Shown piece by piece: positions 1-12,281 of a stretch of 63,000 nucleotides of DNA. The position numbers were made by a program, and so were the translations under genes. Source of the DNA: Cylindrobasidium torrendii FP15055 ss-10 (Eukaryota > Basidiomycota > Agaricomycetes > Agaricales > Physalacriaceae); contig KN880573.1 in NCBI GenBank assembly GCA_000934385.1, forward strand, positions 1 to 63,000, in the 5' to 3' direction. The first letter of the stretch is position 1. Each line of letters begins with the position of its first letter. Under the pieces are notes generated by a model, which was not told the DNA's origin, did no database searches, and saw only the letters and a program-made list of their open reading frames with translations.

Positions 1-339
1 TGTAAAGGGTACTTACTTGATTCGTGCTCTCACTAAACCTTGAATCTTTTGATCGACATTGCCATATTCTGTACTATTACGTAGCTATCTTTGTACATGC
101 GAACGCCTCATTGTATTAATTTTACTCTTTTCACTATCTACTATCGTGTGAAGCGAGAGCTCCCCCGTGTCGGCGCGTACTCACCGACAGGATTTCGCAC
201 CTTAACAAACGCGACCCTCACGTCTTCGAGAGTATATTCGAAGACCCTCGGTTCTTACGCCTGTAGCACGAGGCTACTAGTGGAGCAATCACACCACTGC
301 TTTGCTATTCAACATCGAAGGTATATTGAACTCGTAATC
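1..339. other. left-edge stretch with no supported gene
   Basis: I see no domain, no convincing spliced reading frame and no RNA gene here. An open stretch of 85 codons on the plus strand has no recognisable composition or motif. The stretch lies directly downstream of the truncated oxygenase-like fragment on the minus strand, so any missing 3' part of that gene would have to be here or beyond the window edge. I could not find its expected iron-binding region. Confidence 0.5.
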
Positions 340-665
340 CTAGGCTAACGGATTACAGTAGGCCAAACGCAGCAGACGTTCGCGAAATCGGCCATACTCC
401 TCTGGGAGATCCTTAACCACGATTAGACCCAGGCAATCTGGCGCAGAACCAAAGCCCTTTTCTGACATACCAGAATAAGCGGGCGATTAGCGGCAAGTAT
501 CAACAAAGACGTACCGATGGCGGCGTTCAATGTTTCCGGTCTCGATACCAACGTCGTGTAGGAGATGAGAACGGCACCTTCTGGGGTGTAGGAAACAGCC
601 TGTATACAGATTCATGTCCGCTGATTTTTCTGGCAGTCTCGGATTACCTCTGAGCTCGCAGCCAT
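340..665 (-). pseudogene. 5' fragment of a clavaminate/isopenicillin-N-synthase-like 2OG-Fe(II) oxygenase
   Basis: Splicing three short segments on the minus strand gives about 70 codons. They read ATG (663-665), six codons, an intron, then a segment ending in the codons for alanine and isoleucine, a second intron, and a segment containing FGSAPDCLGLIVVKDLPEEY followed by RFRERLLRLAY. As I recall it, this is the conserved N-terminal part of a fungal clavaminate-synthase-like family. Introns have GT-AG ends and join in frame. After LRLAY the frame stops at 340-342, and the rest of the family (several hundred residues, including the iron-binding HxD and distal His) is not visible. It is therefore either a decayed or truncated copy, or a gene that continues beyond the left edge through a longer intron. 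The family assignment is from memory of the motif, not a search. Confidence 0.55.
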
Positions 666-871
666 GGTGGTATCAAGCCAAGATCGCAAAAGCAAGGCAC
701 CTGCCGCTCACCGTCTTTATCGCCTCAGCGAAGCGCATGGCCAATTATCAGTGTCACAATGCACATACGTATCCAGTCAAAAGGTGATACACAAGTTCTT
801 TAATTGACTACATATATAGCTCGAGTAAATCTCAACACAAAGAAATCGAATTGTGTCACTGAGAGTCGGAT

Positions 872-3273
872 CTACCACCGATCCCTTGAATAGCTATCCT
901 GGCTAGGGGACCGCCTGTGTCCACCGTCCGAGGAATAGTTATAGTAACTCTCCATACTACCCACACTCTCCTTCGTGAGCTGTCTCGACACTTCATATCC
1001 GTGCACTAGCGTATGCGACCCCGAACTCGACGTGTTGCGTGATACAGTGTAGGCGGCCTCAGGTGCGCGCATGTCGGCGGCAGTCTCGAAAGGAATAGCG
1101 TTCTGGTTATAGAAGCGTGGGCCCAGTTTCGCTGGTCCTTGGCGCTGGAACATCGGAGGTGCTTCGTCCTCAAGTGAGTCAAAAGAGTCTGCGAAGGTCG
1201 GCATGGGTTTGTCTGTGCTCGGGAAGTCCACTTTCTCGACATCCTTTGCCATATTCACGGGGGCAAAGTCAGCACCGTCCGAAAGTTGCTCATGTGCGTC
1301 CACTGCATATAATGAGCAATATCCGATGAGGAAGATTGGGGAAACATACAGAAATGCGGAAGCCCTTTGCCAAAGTTGATACGACAAGCAACACCTAGGG
1401 CAAACGACGCGGTCGAAAAGGCAATGGACGCTGTGAACATGACACAAAAGAACTTCCAGGTTCCGAAGAGGTATCGGAAGGTTGTTGAAAGGAACATGAC
1501 GCTCCATCCTCCGATATATACGACCGACAGAACCAGAAAGATGAGCATCAAAATCCTGCGCTCCCTGCGGACGCCAATCCATCCCTGGTATCCAGAGTAA
1601 GCACGCTTTCCTTTCTGCGTTCGAGGGGACTCACCGAAATGACCCATGGTGCGACCAGCTAAACAAGAGATTAGACATTAGTCCGCATTTACCATAGTAG
1701 ACTCTGTACTTACCACCGATGTAGTCAAGGCGCTGGCCTTATACAAGGGAACATACCAGGCGACTTGTGCCGCTACACCATTGAACAGACTGTCCAGCCA
1801 CAAGCCGAGCGATGCAACGATCTGGAAGGTATGAGCAAGTGGTGTTTTTAGAGGTTGTGAGACGCACAAAGAACAGAGCGAGTTGCTGGATAATATGCAA
1901 AGCCAATACTAAATGGTAGATCTTCTTGATAGTACGGCTAGCACCAACGCGCTTGTACGTCTGCCACCCAAGGATCTATGACAATGAATTTCCATCACAA
2001 TATACTGAGGGGTAACATGCATACCTTCATCAACTTCCAACTCAAGACACCAGAGACAATCAATGCCACACCGTTAAGTGCAAGCAATGGGATTTCCATG
2101 TTCTTGCGCTCGTTCCAGTATCTCGGTAGCAAATTGACCCCATCGCAGGAACCCTTGGTGACGATCTGGGCGAAGCTGGATTGGAATTTGGCAGTTGAGT
2201 AAATTTGGTAGCCAGCCCATCCGGTGGCGAGAATATGCGTGGCCAACGATGCAAACATGTGAGGTATGCTCTCGTTGAGCAGGGCAACCACGGACATGCC
2301 GAGGACCCAGAATTGGAACGCGATAAACACGATGTCCTCGCGTTTGGTAAGCTCTAGCCTAAACCAAAAGGTTAGTCGTTATCGTGCTCAGATGGTGAGA
2401 GTTCCGTACGAATGCATAGGCCAGTGAAGGGACCAAAGGCAAGTTGCTGAGAGTGTCTCGTCTTTGCCATCAAAGGATACGTTGGCGGACTTGTCATCGA
2501 GAGAAATGACCTCTATGAACTGGAGGCCGTGGTCGCGCTTTGATACCTATTGGAAAGGGATGTGAGCTTAGATGGCGGAAATCTTGTGTGGAGACATGCA
2601 TTGCCAGAATCCTCCTCGATCTCTTCCTCCGCGAGTGCCTCCAGCAGCGCGTTCGTTGCAGCATCTCCATCTGTGGTAACACTGGTGGAGACAACAACTA
2701 AGCCCGTCCTTGTTGCACTTGCGACTGTGGGCAAAGGAGCCGTTATAGTGGTATCAACCAGGGCAACGGAGGCCGAGGATGAAACTGGAAAGGTCGGGAT
2801 TGATACCGCAGCCGTGGACGAGGATGTAGGTTGGTTCGCAGATGCGGTCGAGTTCCAAACTGTCTTGCACGACTTGTCGAGGTTTTCAACATCGCCCGGG
2901 ACGTCTGGACAGAGTCGAAGATACCTATGCCAACTTTAGCATACATCGAATGCAACTGAGTGGAATGGATGGGTACCCAGGACCTAGGTCTGGCACGGGC
3001 AGCGACCGGTCCGTGACACCCGTGTCAAGCGCCAACTTGGAGAGTACGGTCACTGCATCGGCGTTGATGGTGAAGGTGCGAATTTGGAGTCCAACTTGGA
3101 CGAGGCAGTGGCAAAGTGAGAACACAAAGTACGCGGTTGCGAGACGTGAAAGGGTAATGCGGTCCCACTGGATGGTCGTTGAGTTGTGCAATTGGGGTAT
3201 TGCTTCAGTAACTCACGAAGGTCTTTGCATAGGACGGAAGGGGCAGAACAGTCCAGATTTGTTTGACTCGCAT
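872..3273 (-). CDS. conserved fungal multi-pass membrane protein
   Basis: This is a spliced gene with at least six exons. The start at 3273 gives MRVKQIWTVLPLP, then an intron with a GTGAGT donor, then a membrane segment (ITLSRLATAYFVFSLCHCLV). A longer extracytoplasmic-looking region follows, rich in Ser/Thr/Ala. Then comes a block of membrane segments: FIAFQFWVLGMSVVALL, the loop with YWNERKNMEIPLLALNGVAL, the GWQTYKRVGAS motif, LVLALHIIQQLALFF, and a pair around 1600-1350. The C-terminal 150 residues are a soluble Ser/Tyr/Asp-rich tail, probably cytosolic. I recognise the W-NERK and WQT-KRVGAS pattern as a family widely conserved in basidiomycetes, but I know no assigned function. There is no enzyme motif. 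It is transcribed divergently from IES6. Confidence 0.7.
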
Positions 3274-3857
3274 TTTCGTGAAGCGTTCTACAATCCATTA
3301 GTTGAAGATCCTAGGACTCTGCTTTTAACGACGCACAAGTTGAAGATAGCAGTAATTTGGTTAGAAAGTCAATCAGCGAATACACCTCTGGGGTGTTGTC
3401 AACGGGCCGGGCGCTGCCAGGATATCCCGCAAAGAAGTGGGCCGGCCAAAAGGAAGGGAAAGGTCGAAAGGAGGGAAAGAGGCTGTGGGCAAAAAAGACC
3501 TGCAGCGACAGTGATGGCGAGAGCACAGAGCTATCCGCCACCACGGCTCTGGAACTTGATCTCTGCACGTGCAGTCGCTATGCTCACTGATCTCCGCATT
3601 CGCCCATTTTCCTCTTCTTTCTCTCCAAGGCACTTGGACCCTCGTCATCGCTTGCAATTGGCTGTCGTTCCAGTAAAAGAGAAAATAGCGATCAAGTCAA
3701 CTTTGTTTATCGAGTAATATTCCCGAATAATGAAATCTTTTACGTCACCTACTACTTGACCTTGTCCACCATGTGCGCCCATGTTCGACAGATTGAGAAA
3801 CGTCCTTATCAGCCCTCAGGCCTCCCAAGAACTTTGGTCGGAAGAAACTTGTCCAAG
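3274..3857. other. divergent promoter region between the membrane protein and IES6
   Basis: About 580 bp without a supported gene. Open frames on both strands overlap here but none shows domain content or consistent splicing. The region must hold the promoters of the minus-strand membrane protein gene and the plus-strand IES6 gene. I saw no clear TATA element. Confidence 0.5.
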
Positions 3858-4426
3858 ATGACAGCCCAGTGTGTACCTGCACTCACCAAATGACATTTGG
3901 ACTCAACTAGCCATCCAACAGAGCCTAGCAGAACAGTTGTCCTATCTTCACATTCCAAAGCCCTTCAAGAATCCGCATTATTCCAAGGGTGTCAATCGGC
4001 GCTCGAAGAACCTAAAGACGATGCTGAAGGCAGAGGAAGAACGAGAACGTACCGAACGCGAACGCAGGCGGATTAAACGTGAGGAGGGCGACATCTCAGT
4101 CGACAAAGAGCCGGACGAAATGCCAACCTGTGCGTAGTCTGCTATGCTCAAGGAGAGTGGGTGTTCATCATCCACGCAGACATCTCAATTGAAGCTCCTC
4201 CGTCACTTCTACCCCTTCGCCATTATTGTGATATAACTGGTCTTGATGCGCCGTATACCGACCCATCCACTGGATTGCGCTACCACGACAAGAGTGTCTA
4301 CCAGTACATCAAGGGATTGGTACGTCCTCTTGAATGTCGCAGGCATCCAGCTCAACAGTCGAACAGAGTGCCAGTACAGCCAAGGAATATCTATCCGCGC
4401 GCGGTGTGAACTCGATTGTTGGATAA
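3858..4426 (+). CDS. IES6: Ies6, INO80 chromatin-remodelling complex subunit (YL1_C domain)
   Basis: Spliced from four exons. Exon 1 is tiny (3858-3870) if the ATG at 3858 is used; an in-frame ATG at 3771 would lengthen the N-terminus. Exon 2 (3911-4129) carries the KPFKNPHYSKG block typical of the Ies6 N-terminus and a charged Glu/Arg-rich segment. Exon 3 (4180-4319) carries the YL1_C domain: APPSLLPLRHYCDITGLDAP, then a YHDKSVYQYIKGL block. The last exon ends AKEYLSARGV-NSIV-G, the expected Ies6 C-terminus, and reaching it requires a 23-nt intron (4320-4342). Ies6 forms a module with Arp5 in INO80, a nuclear nucleosome-sliding complex. If the downstream acceptor near 4358 is used instead, the protein ends at 4409 and loses this conserved end. 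Confidence 0.88.
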
Positions 4427-4503
4427 TCGGTTAGGTAACATTAGGACAAGAAAGCGACTGTATCTAGAACAACAATAATGATAAACTATAATAAACTGTC
4501 ATC

Positions 4504-7500
4504 CTACGTCGCTGCAGCGTACCACTTCTTGGTACCGTCAACAGACGCGATGTAATACACCTCCGCTTCCTCTGCTGTGTCTAGAGTCTGAACCAGTTCC
4601 GGCGCAATGTGCACACCGGCTGTTCTCACGTATCCCTCGTCGAGCAAGTACTCCAGAATGTCGTACACCTCCTGGCGGTCATACGTATTCCTCAACCGCC
4701 ATCGTATCTCGCTCTGTTGGAGCGCGTCAGCACTAGAACAGACAAAGCACAGTGTACAGAAGTACTTACCTGTGATATTCCCGGACGGCCAAGAACTGTC
4801 CCAACCACAGCACGGATTGCGGCATTCCAAACGGCAGTGAGTTTCGCCCCCGTAATGTCAAACCAACGTCGAGGGAAAATCAATGCAAATTGATCTCCTT
4901 TGGGCAGAGAGGCAGTCCATTCCTTGACATGGGCGGCAGACACCAGTATCACACAAGAGTATCCAACCCAGTACAACAGCGGTATGGGCTCCGACGCAAG
5001 CCTTTGGATCACAGGCATTAAGAGGTCTAGAGACATCTCAGATTTTTTCTGCGGGTCAAATTAGGAATGTGTAAGCTTGAAGGTGAATTTGACCTCACCA
5101 CAAGTTCAGCCTTGGATATGCCTGTCCCACTCGATTGACCAACGGCCCACAGAAGCTTCTCGGCCACAGCCATCTCCTCCGGTGAAAAGCCACTCTGGGA
5201 TATAGCCCATTGTTCATCCAGGCAAGAGGCACAGTTGACAACCGCACTTGGAGCTCCCAAACGACAGCAACCGGGTGTGCCATCGACAGCACTACCGTGT
5301 GTCAATGTCTCCTCTTGCTTAGCATCATCCAGCAGTGCAGGATCAATGTCCATTGGGGCCATGGATGGCGATGCAGGTAGTCGAGCCGGTCGGATCGACA
5401 GGCCGTTGAATTTGACAGAAAGGCCAGGCTCTATTTGGTCGTCGTCTACAAGAAGGCTTTAAAAATATGTGAGAAAGTAGACATGGGCAACATACCAGCC
5501 TTTTTGCTGTTCCAGTCCAGCGTCGCACGAGCAGCTTGTGGTCCAGAGAGGTCGATCGAGTATTCGAGTAGGCCATCGGAGGTCAGTTGTATCAATGACG
5601 CCAAGTCACCATCGCTGGCCACCAAGGGCCACTCGCGAAAGCCGTCATCCTCCGCATCAGCAAAGGAGTCCTCCAAGGCTGCGGCATCTTGGAAGATTTC
5701 CATAGACATTGGGCCACCTAGGGAACCTTGGTTTCTATATGGGGGTGAGCATTTAGCAAGAATTCTCTCGTAGTAAGTGCATACGCGTCCGAAATTTTGA
5801 AATGCCTCCCGGCTTTTAGTCGATGATGGTCCCGGACCAATTTAGAGAATACACCTCTGGATAACAGATTCTTGCTTGATACCGAAAGAGTATTCGGATC
5901 TGCTACACTCTTGAGGAATTCCGTTGCAGCCGCAGTGTCATAATGCTCGTTCGGGGTCCCAAACGCCATCTACGCCAAAGTATCAGCAATGTACTCGTTG
6001 TGGAAAGCCTGATGCGGAGGCACCTTATGCGCGGCCTCGGCCAGCGAAATGCGGTCGGGAGAGGGGTCATCTGTAAGTTCGCCGAATGTCCTGGTGAACG
6101 GAAGGGAGGCCATCCTTTTCTCCCGATCCTCCTCCACGACGCCGTACCACAGGAAATCCCACGTCGGAGCACTGGGCATCGTCTCGACAATATCGAATCT
6201 ATTGACGATGTCCTCCACAGTACTCGGTAGAGTTAAATCCCAGTCCATATCCTGTGCATATCCAACGCGACTGGGAGAAAGTCAGGCGAGAAGTTACGAC
6301 AAAGATAAAACGACATACAGTGCATTCTTGTCGATGTGCTTACGTAGGAATTCAATGTGCTTCACCAGGTCGAAATCAGCCGGACTTTCGAAATCGTGGT
6401 CCGGAAGTACAGTGGTGCCTCTGTGCTTGACCCATAAATCATACCAGCTTTGCTCCAAACGGGTCAGGTAAGACTCGCTGCCTGGTGTGGTGCGTAGGTA
6501 TGTGAGACGCTGACGGACAGTATTTCTTGGGACGGAAGGGAAAACCTGCTCGAAAGCACCCCAGTCGAGGCGAACGCCGTTCCGGCAACGCGCCCGGACA
6601 ATGACAGACGCATCTCGCACCAGCTCATCGTAGTCTCTGTTCCATTGGAACCGATGCCGTCTCGTCATCTTCTTGGGTTCATCTAGACGAAGGTAAGAAA
6701 CATGATACTGGAGATAACAAGCTGGGGTTTACTTACCCTCCGCTTCAGCTTCCGCCTCGGACTCGTCCCGCTTCGCCTTGCGCTTGCGCTTTTTTCTCTT
6801 CGTCTCGCCCTGGCGGTCGGCCAAAGGCAATGGAGCCCCTTGTTCATCGATTAGACTGCGAACTGTCTTCTCCCCAAGAGGAACTGCAATCGCTGGCGGG
6901 AGAGGGAAGGCGACAGTCCGCTGCACAGCCGTAGTGGATTTGAGTAGCTGGCCTGCCGCCGCCTCGGACTCTTCAAATGCCTTGAGCACCTCTGCCTCCC
7001 ATCTGACCGGCTCGGGATTGACAGACTGAAGATACTTCGTTTTGAGCTTCTTCAAGCGTACCGCAGCGTTGTTGACAGGTCCCGGATGCACCCTCTTGAT
7101 GAGTTCTTCCCATTCCTGTTCCCTCTGCCTCTTAGCGTCCGCGCTCTTTTGTGCAAGTGACTTCTGAGCCTCCATATCCTTCGCCCGCTGCTCTTTGTCC
7201 GCCAGCGCATTCTTCCTCGCCTTGACCCTCCGGACATTCTTCTTCATCCGCTGGTGCGCTGTCGAGTAGAAAGTCCGTACAGCTGCTTCGGGCGCACTGA
7301 TGACATGACATATCCTTGCGAGCTCCTTCCCGCCATCTTCGAGTTGCATCGGTGTCTTGGCCTCGCTATTGATCATGAAGCGCTCCAAATAGCGACCCTG
7401 ATGCCAGGAAAAAACGTAGTCGGCATTCCACGAGGAGGAGCGCCGCAATGAGCGCGCAACCTTAATATCCTCGGAAGGGACGTATATCTGGCTGCTCACT

Positions 7501-10500
7501 ACAGCCTCGAGATCCCGGGAAAGGGAAGCGTGACGAAGAGCATCCCAATAACCTCTTGATTGGGCAGAGGATTGTACGGACAGCATCTGCAAGAGTGGGG
7601 GGTATGGCCGCGCTGACCCCCAATGATAGAGCGCAGCAACAGGCTTGAACTGCCAATAATTTGGTGCAGTGGTAGGGGTGCTGACTGTCCATCCATCCAT
7701 AGGAGCACGATCAAATGTTCTGGGGACATTCTCTTCCGTTTTCTCCTCCTCAGAGAGTTGGATGTATGGCTTGTCCGACGTTGACTGGACCAGTGGTACA
7801 ACGAGGTCGAGACATCGTAGCAGCTCGAGGATGTCCAGGAAGCGTGAACGCGCCCGGGATTTGCCTATCTGAAGAATGGAGCGCAAGCTTTGAGGTAGGT
7901 CCCGTACCAGCGTTTTACAGGTCGCAGGATCGCGAACGTACGTGGTGAGTTGGTCGTGATGGAACAACGGGGAGAGGAGAGTGCAATAAAGGTTGATAGG
8001 CAGATCAAAGCAGTAGTAGTTGAGGGAAATGATGCGGTGCTCGTGAGAGATGACTTCGGGAAACGTTACATTCTTTTCGAAGGCTTCCACCGTTGATAGG
8101 TGCAGTGTGCGCGCACGAAGGGCCTTTGCAACAATATTCCCGTAGAATTGACCGAGTGTTGTCCTCTCCGTCAGCAACACAGACCGGATGGTCTCGTCAT
8201 CGTAAGCGAACAACTCGTTCACACGAGCAAGGTCCATAGCTTTGTGTGTTGTACTGTCGATGCTCGGAGTATGGTCGATTTGCAGAAGATGAAGAGGCAG
8301 GCTTGACTTGTTGATCAAAGTGGGATCAGGACCATAATCGACCGACTCTTCCAACTTGCGCACAAGAGGCGGTGCCGAAGGAATGCCAGTCGAGCCGCAG
8401 CGTAACGCATCAAGGAATGCGTTTAGCTTCGCAGGACTGATGTCGGGCAAGTGGGCAATCACCGTTTGGCGTAAAGCTCCTGCAGGTCCGGGAACGAGGG
8501 TGGTTATCAGCTTCAGTCTACCCTGTTTTTCAAGCTCGTTGAGCATCGACATCGCCGTCCTTTTATCTGTCCGAGTACCGGCAGGACCACTGGTAGCTTC
8601 ACCCGCCTGGATGAGACTGTCGAGTAAGCTCGTATGCGCATCGAACATTTCCTTAGTCTGAGTGTTGACGATGCCACCCAAAATTTCTACAACGCGGAAG
8701 AGCTCATTCTGCCTTCGCAAGTGAGAGACATTGGTCCGCTTCTGTGCGGCTGGGGCAAGTTTCGATGCAATCGAAGTAGTGGACGCCTAAAACATGCTCA
8801 GTATTGAGCGAAAAATGCGAATTCTACTCCTACGGGCTCCTCAGTGGCCTCAATGAGGGCTGGATCGATGGGGATCTCATCTACCTGGTAATGCGGAGGC
8901 GTTGGAGGTCGCGGTGGGCTGGCAGGAGGTTGCGGCATCGCGTCGACGTCCATGGGAACCAAACGGAAGCGATAGTCTTCTCGCGGCTGTTCGGTGACGA
9001 GCACTTGGAGGGGGGATGTAAGCGTATACTGCTGGTCAGTCTGCATCTCATCTGCATCAGAACTGACAGGCGGCTCTGGCGCGTCGTTATCCTCATCGCC
9101 CACTGTTTGATGCCCTTCAAAACTCGTTCCGGAACCTTGCTCTCGTGGAGAGGCTTGCATTGTGTCTAAGCGTTCAGCTGGCATCACATCATCACTCTGG
9201 GGTGCAGGCCATTCGACTGCGCGAGAGATACTGGGCTGAGGTGTACTAGTGACCACAGCCTCAGTATTACCGTCGTTTTCGTCTACCAGTGATGCGACAT
9301 GTGATGGTCCTGCTTGCAGTGTGGTCACCATCGAGACGTCTGATTCAATATCGCCAGATCTCAGTGGCGGGAACATGGGCGGAGCGGGAAAGCGACCTGG
9401 GGCAACGGGCGGGGAGGGGAATCGCTCTGCTACCAGTGGGGACGGAAATCGCTCTGCTACGGGTGATGTCGGGGGTAACACATCAACGGCCATGGCGCCG
9501 CTATGCTCGTCAACAGATTGATCAGCTTGTTTGCGAATTAGACGCGCAGGTTGGATATCGGCATCGTCGTCGTCCTTTTCCAGATCTTCTTTTTTCTTTC
9601 GACCGCGCTTTTTGGGAGGAGCGGATGGCGGCGCACCTATGACATTCGTCAACATGGCGTGGGCGTCCCAATGACTCGAGCATACCCTCGACCATATTAG
9701 CGTCTTTCTTCTTGCGTCCCGGCTTTCCCTTTGGTTTTTCCGCTGTATTGGACTTCTTCCTCTTTTTCGCGGGGCCGTCATCTTGCTCTTGAGCGTCCTC
9801 CAGTTCATCCGCCTTCCTCTTTCCCTTCGGTGCGCCTGCTTTCTTGCTGTCCTTCGGTACTTTAGTGGATGTTGATGCCGCCGCAGCCTTCATCTCCGCC
9901 GCCTTCTCGCCTGGTTTCTTCCGTGGGCGTTTCTTAGCGTCATCCGCCGTCGGTGTCTTCTTAGCCCTAGCTCTCCGCCTGGCATTCACATTATCCTCTT
10001 CCTCGATGCCGAACCGTCCACCGCTATTAACGTACTCGTCTTGGAAACTCCACATTTCCCGAGCGTCCGTCCAGAAGCGTAGAGGATCTACGCTCATGTA
10101 GCCACCCGCCGTCTCGAATGCAACCTCCGGCAAACCAGCCGGGTCCAAGTTTTCCTGTACGACCAGAGCGTGATAGGCAGAAACAGTGAAGTAGCGATGA
10201 CGCCGCTCGCGACCGCTAGTTTCCATAAGCCCGGAAATCCCCAAGTCGCTAAGGTGGTGAGGGGGTGGACAAGCTTCAGCCCGCGTCAAGAGCAGCTCAA
10301 TAGTCCGTTTGTCGAAATTGCAGAGCGCATCGGATAAATCCTGGCACACTAAGGACACGCAGAACGAGCGTAATAGAGGGAGGGCTTACATTGAGTGTCA
10401 TTCCAGCAGGGCCAGCACTCTCTAACAAGTCTGTGATGAGCTTGTGGATGGTGCTGTTCGTTTTAACACTGCCTGGGGCTACAAAGCATGATCAGTAGAA

Positions 10501-11834
10501 ATCGTAAGTACAGGGCAGAAAGGAACCTACGTCGTTCGACCATCTCAACTGCACCATCCTCACCGCCATCCCCAGTTAGCTTGTTAGCGGTGTCCTCCAG
10601 CAGCCGGAAACATGAAATGGATGTGGTGAGATTCTTCTTCTTGTTTGGCACGACCACCTTCTCGATGACACCTTCACTGAGCATTTCGCGGACACGACTC
10701 TGGAAGAACCGTCTGTCGGTCTTTGTGGGATGGCTGAAACCAATGGCCAGTATCATGTTGTTTGAGGGATGCATATGGTTCTTCGACGCCCTAAGGAGTT
10801 TGACGACACGCGCGCGCACCAGTGGTAGACTAGATAAATGCCGGGCATCTATGGACGTGAAGTTGAGACCCTTGGTCTCTGTTGGCAGGTCAGCACCTCC
10901 GCCCTGCGGGGCTACTTCGTCGGGCTCCACGTTGGCACGATTCTCCTCCTCCCGGATAGATTGCCAAGAGGCATCGCGTTCAAAGAAGTACTTGTGAATA
11001 CAGAAGTGAGTGCCGACACCGCCACGGCGGACTTTGACGCTGTGGGAAAACTATGAGCAAACCTAATGATTGAATCAGGCGTTGCCACGCACACAAGGTC
11101 AAGGTTGGTCAATTGTTTGACGAGATAGAAGCATGTCTTCTGGTCATACTTGGACTTTTGGCCGAGCTCGACGACAGAAATGCCATTCTCGCGACCACGT
11201 GTGGTGAGTTGAAGCGCCGAATACACCATAGGACTAAGTTGTGAATACTGTGACCACAGGTAAGCATAAGCCCAGGCGACCTGGACAGCGGACATACTCG
11301 TATATGGGATCCAGTGATAGCGGCATATATGAAATCCGCGTTCACGGCCAAACGGAGGTCGTCACCATACTCCTGTATAAGGTCGCCGAGCAATCGGTCT
11401 TTGGCATCGGCCAGGACAGTGAGCTGAGCGGGTTTAGTCTCGACGATGGTTTCCCCTCGCGCCGATGCTTTCCGTTTGGCGCTTGTTTGTGGGGCAATCC
11501 ATACTTCCGCAGTGACCTCGGCAGGTTTGATGCCGATGATAACGTTGGGCTGCTGGACGACGAAGGACCAAACGAATGCACAAAAGTCGTCGTCGACCTT
11601 CTGGGTGTGCGGAGACGAGTCGTGGGCGTAGAAGTCTTGGATGAAATCTTTGAGACGGGCTGGATTCGATCCTGCGGAGGGTCTGAGCACGAGGAAGCGC
11701 GACGGACGGGTTCGAACCCACACCTCATTGTGGGTTCGAACCTACCACCCCGTCTAGAGAGAAAATTTGGTAAGCGTACCTAGGTCGCCATCAAACGCCA
11801 ATTCGCGTAGACAGTGGTGGAGGAGATCGTCCAT
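4504..11834 (-). CDS. TFC3: TFIIIC tau-138/Sfc3-type B-block-binding subunit
   Basis: A single very large split gene of roughly 2,000 residues. Exon 1 (11781-11834 with the G at 11780) begins MDDLLHHCLREL. The B-block-binding winged-helix region is encoded around 11300-11060, with RGRENGISVVELGQKSKYD and a KTCFYLVKQL helix. Further winged-helix-like segments follow (LRASKNHMHPSNN; EMLSEGVIEKVVVP). A long low-complexity Lys/Arg/Pro/Glu-rich linker lies at about 10000-8800. A block starting RRQNELFRVVEILGG is at 8720, and a region with RRHRFQWNRDYDELVRDASVI is near 6668. The C-terminus is DGTKKWYAAAT at 4504. The product is expected to be the DNA-binding subunit of TFIIIC that recognises the B box of tRNA genes and recruits Pol III through TFIIIB. 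At least a dozen short introns interrupt it; intron 1 is unusually long and holds a B-box-like hairpin. Confidence 0.9.
11702..11754. repeat. inverted repeat with two B-box-like palindromes in TFC3 intron 1
   Basis: Within intron 1 of TFC3 (11672-11779, 108 nt), 14-bp perfect inverted arms lie at 11709-11722 and 11729-11742 with a 6-nt loop. Each arm contains a palindrome, GGGTTCGAACCC (11708-11719) and GGTTCGAACC (11733-11742). These match the Pol III B-box core GWTCRANNC on both strands. Outer GACGG and CCGTC sequences extend the symmetry weakly. It does not fold as a tRNA. Confidence 0.8.
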
Positions 11835-12281
11835 GGTGTCCGTGCCACTTTGCTAGGGCGAAATCTCCCCGGTTGCAGCCGTTCTAGCCGGCGAAAGCGT
11901 TTGGCAATAAAAATACAAGCAGACAAATTGAGGCGGCGAGGTGAATGAGAGAACGAGGCAACTTCGATGGATCCGCGTCGAACACGGGAGGTCACAGTGT
12001 CAAACCAAGAGCGCGCGTGACGTGTGACATTCCAATCGTGACACCAACACAATCATGACGCCTTGCAGCTCAAAGTCAAAGTCAAACTCAAAGGTCAACA
12101 AACATAATTTGGCAACGCTTTCCCACAAACGCGAATATCGTAAATGAATGAGTTGTGCTACGCAGAATCTAGATAGCTGTACAAGACGGTTTCGTAAAAC
12201 AAATAATGTCAAATCCGGGATCTGACTCTATGCGACCTACGCAATCTCTCGGCATGGGAACAGAAGGACAGAAAAAATAAT
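11835..12281. other. intergenic region upstream of TFC3
   Basis: About 450 bp between the start of TFC3 and the stop of the UPS2-like gene, both on the minus strand. It should hold the TFC3 promoter and the UPS2-like 3' UTR. A run of AAAGTCAAA-type short repeats lies at about 12069-12090. I see no gene. Confidence 0.5.

Noticed and set aside
3871..4137. Reading the stretch as the IES6 start with GTG at 3871
   Set aside because: It begins with GTG inside what looks like an intron; the ATG at 3858 with a 40-nt intron gives a better Ies6 N-terminus.
11700..11756. A tRNA gene in TFC3 intron 1
   Set aside because: The two palindromes do not assemble into tRNA stems, and there is no A box at the right distance.
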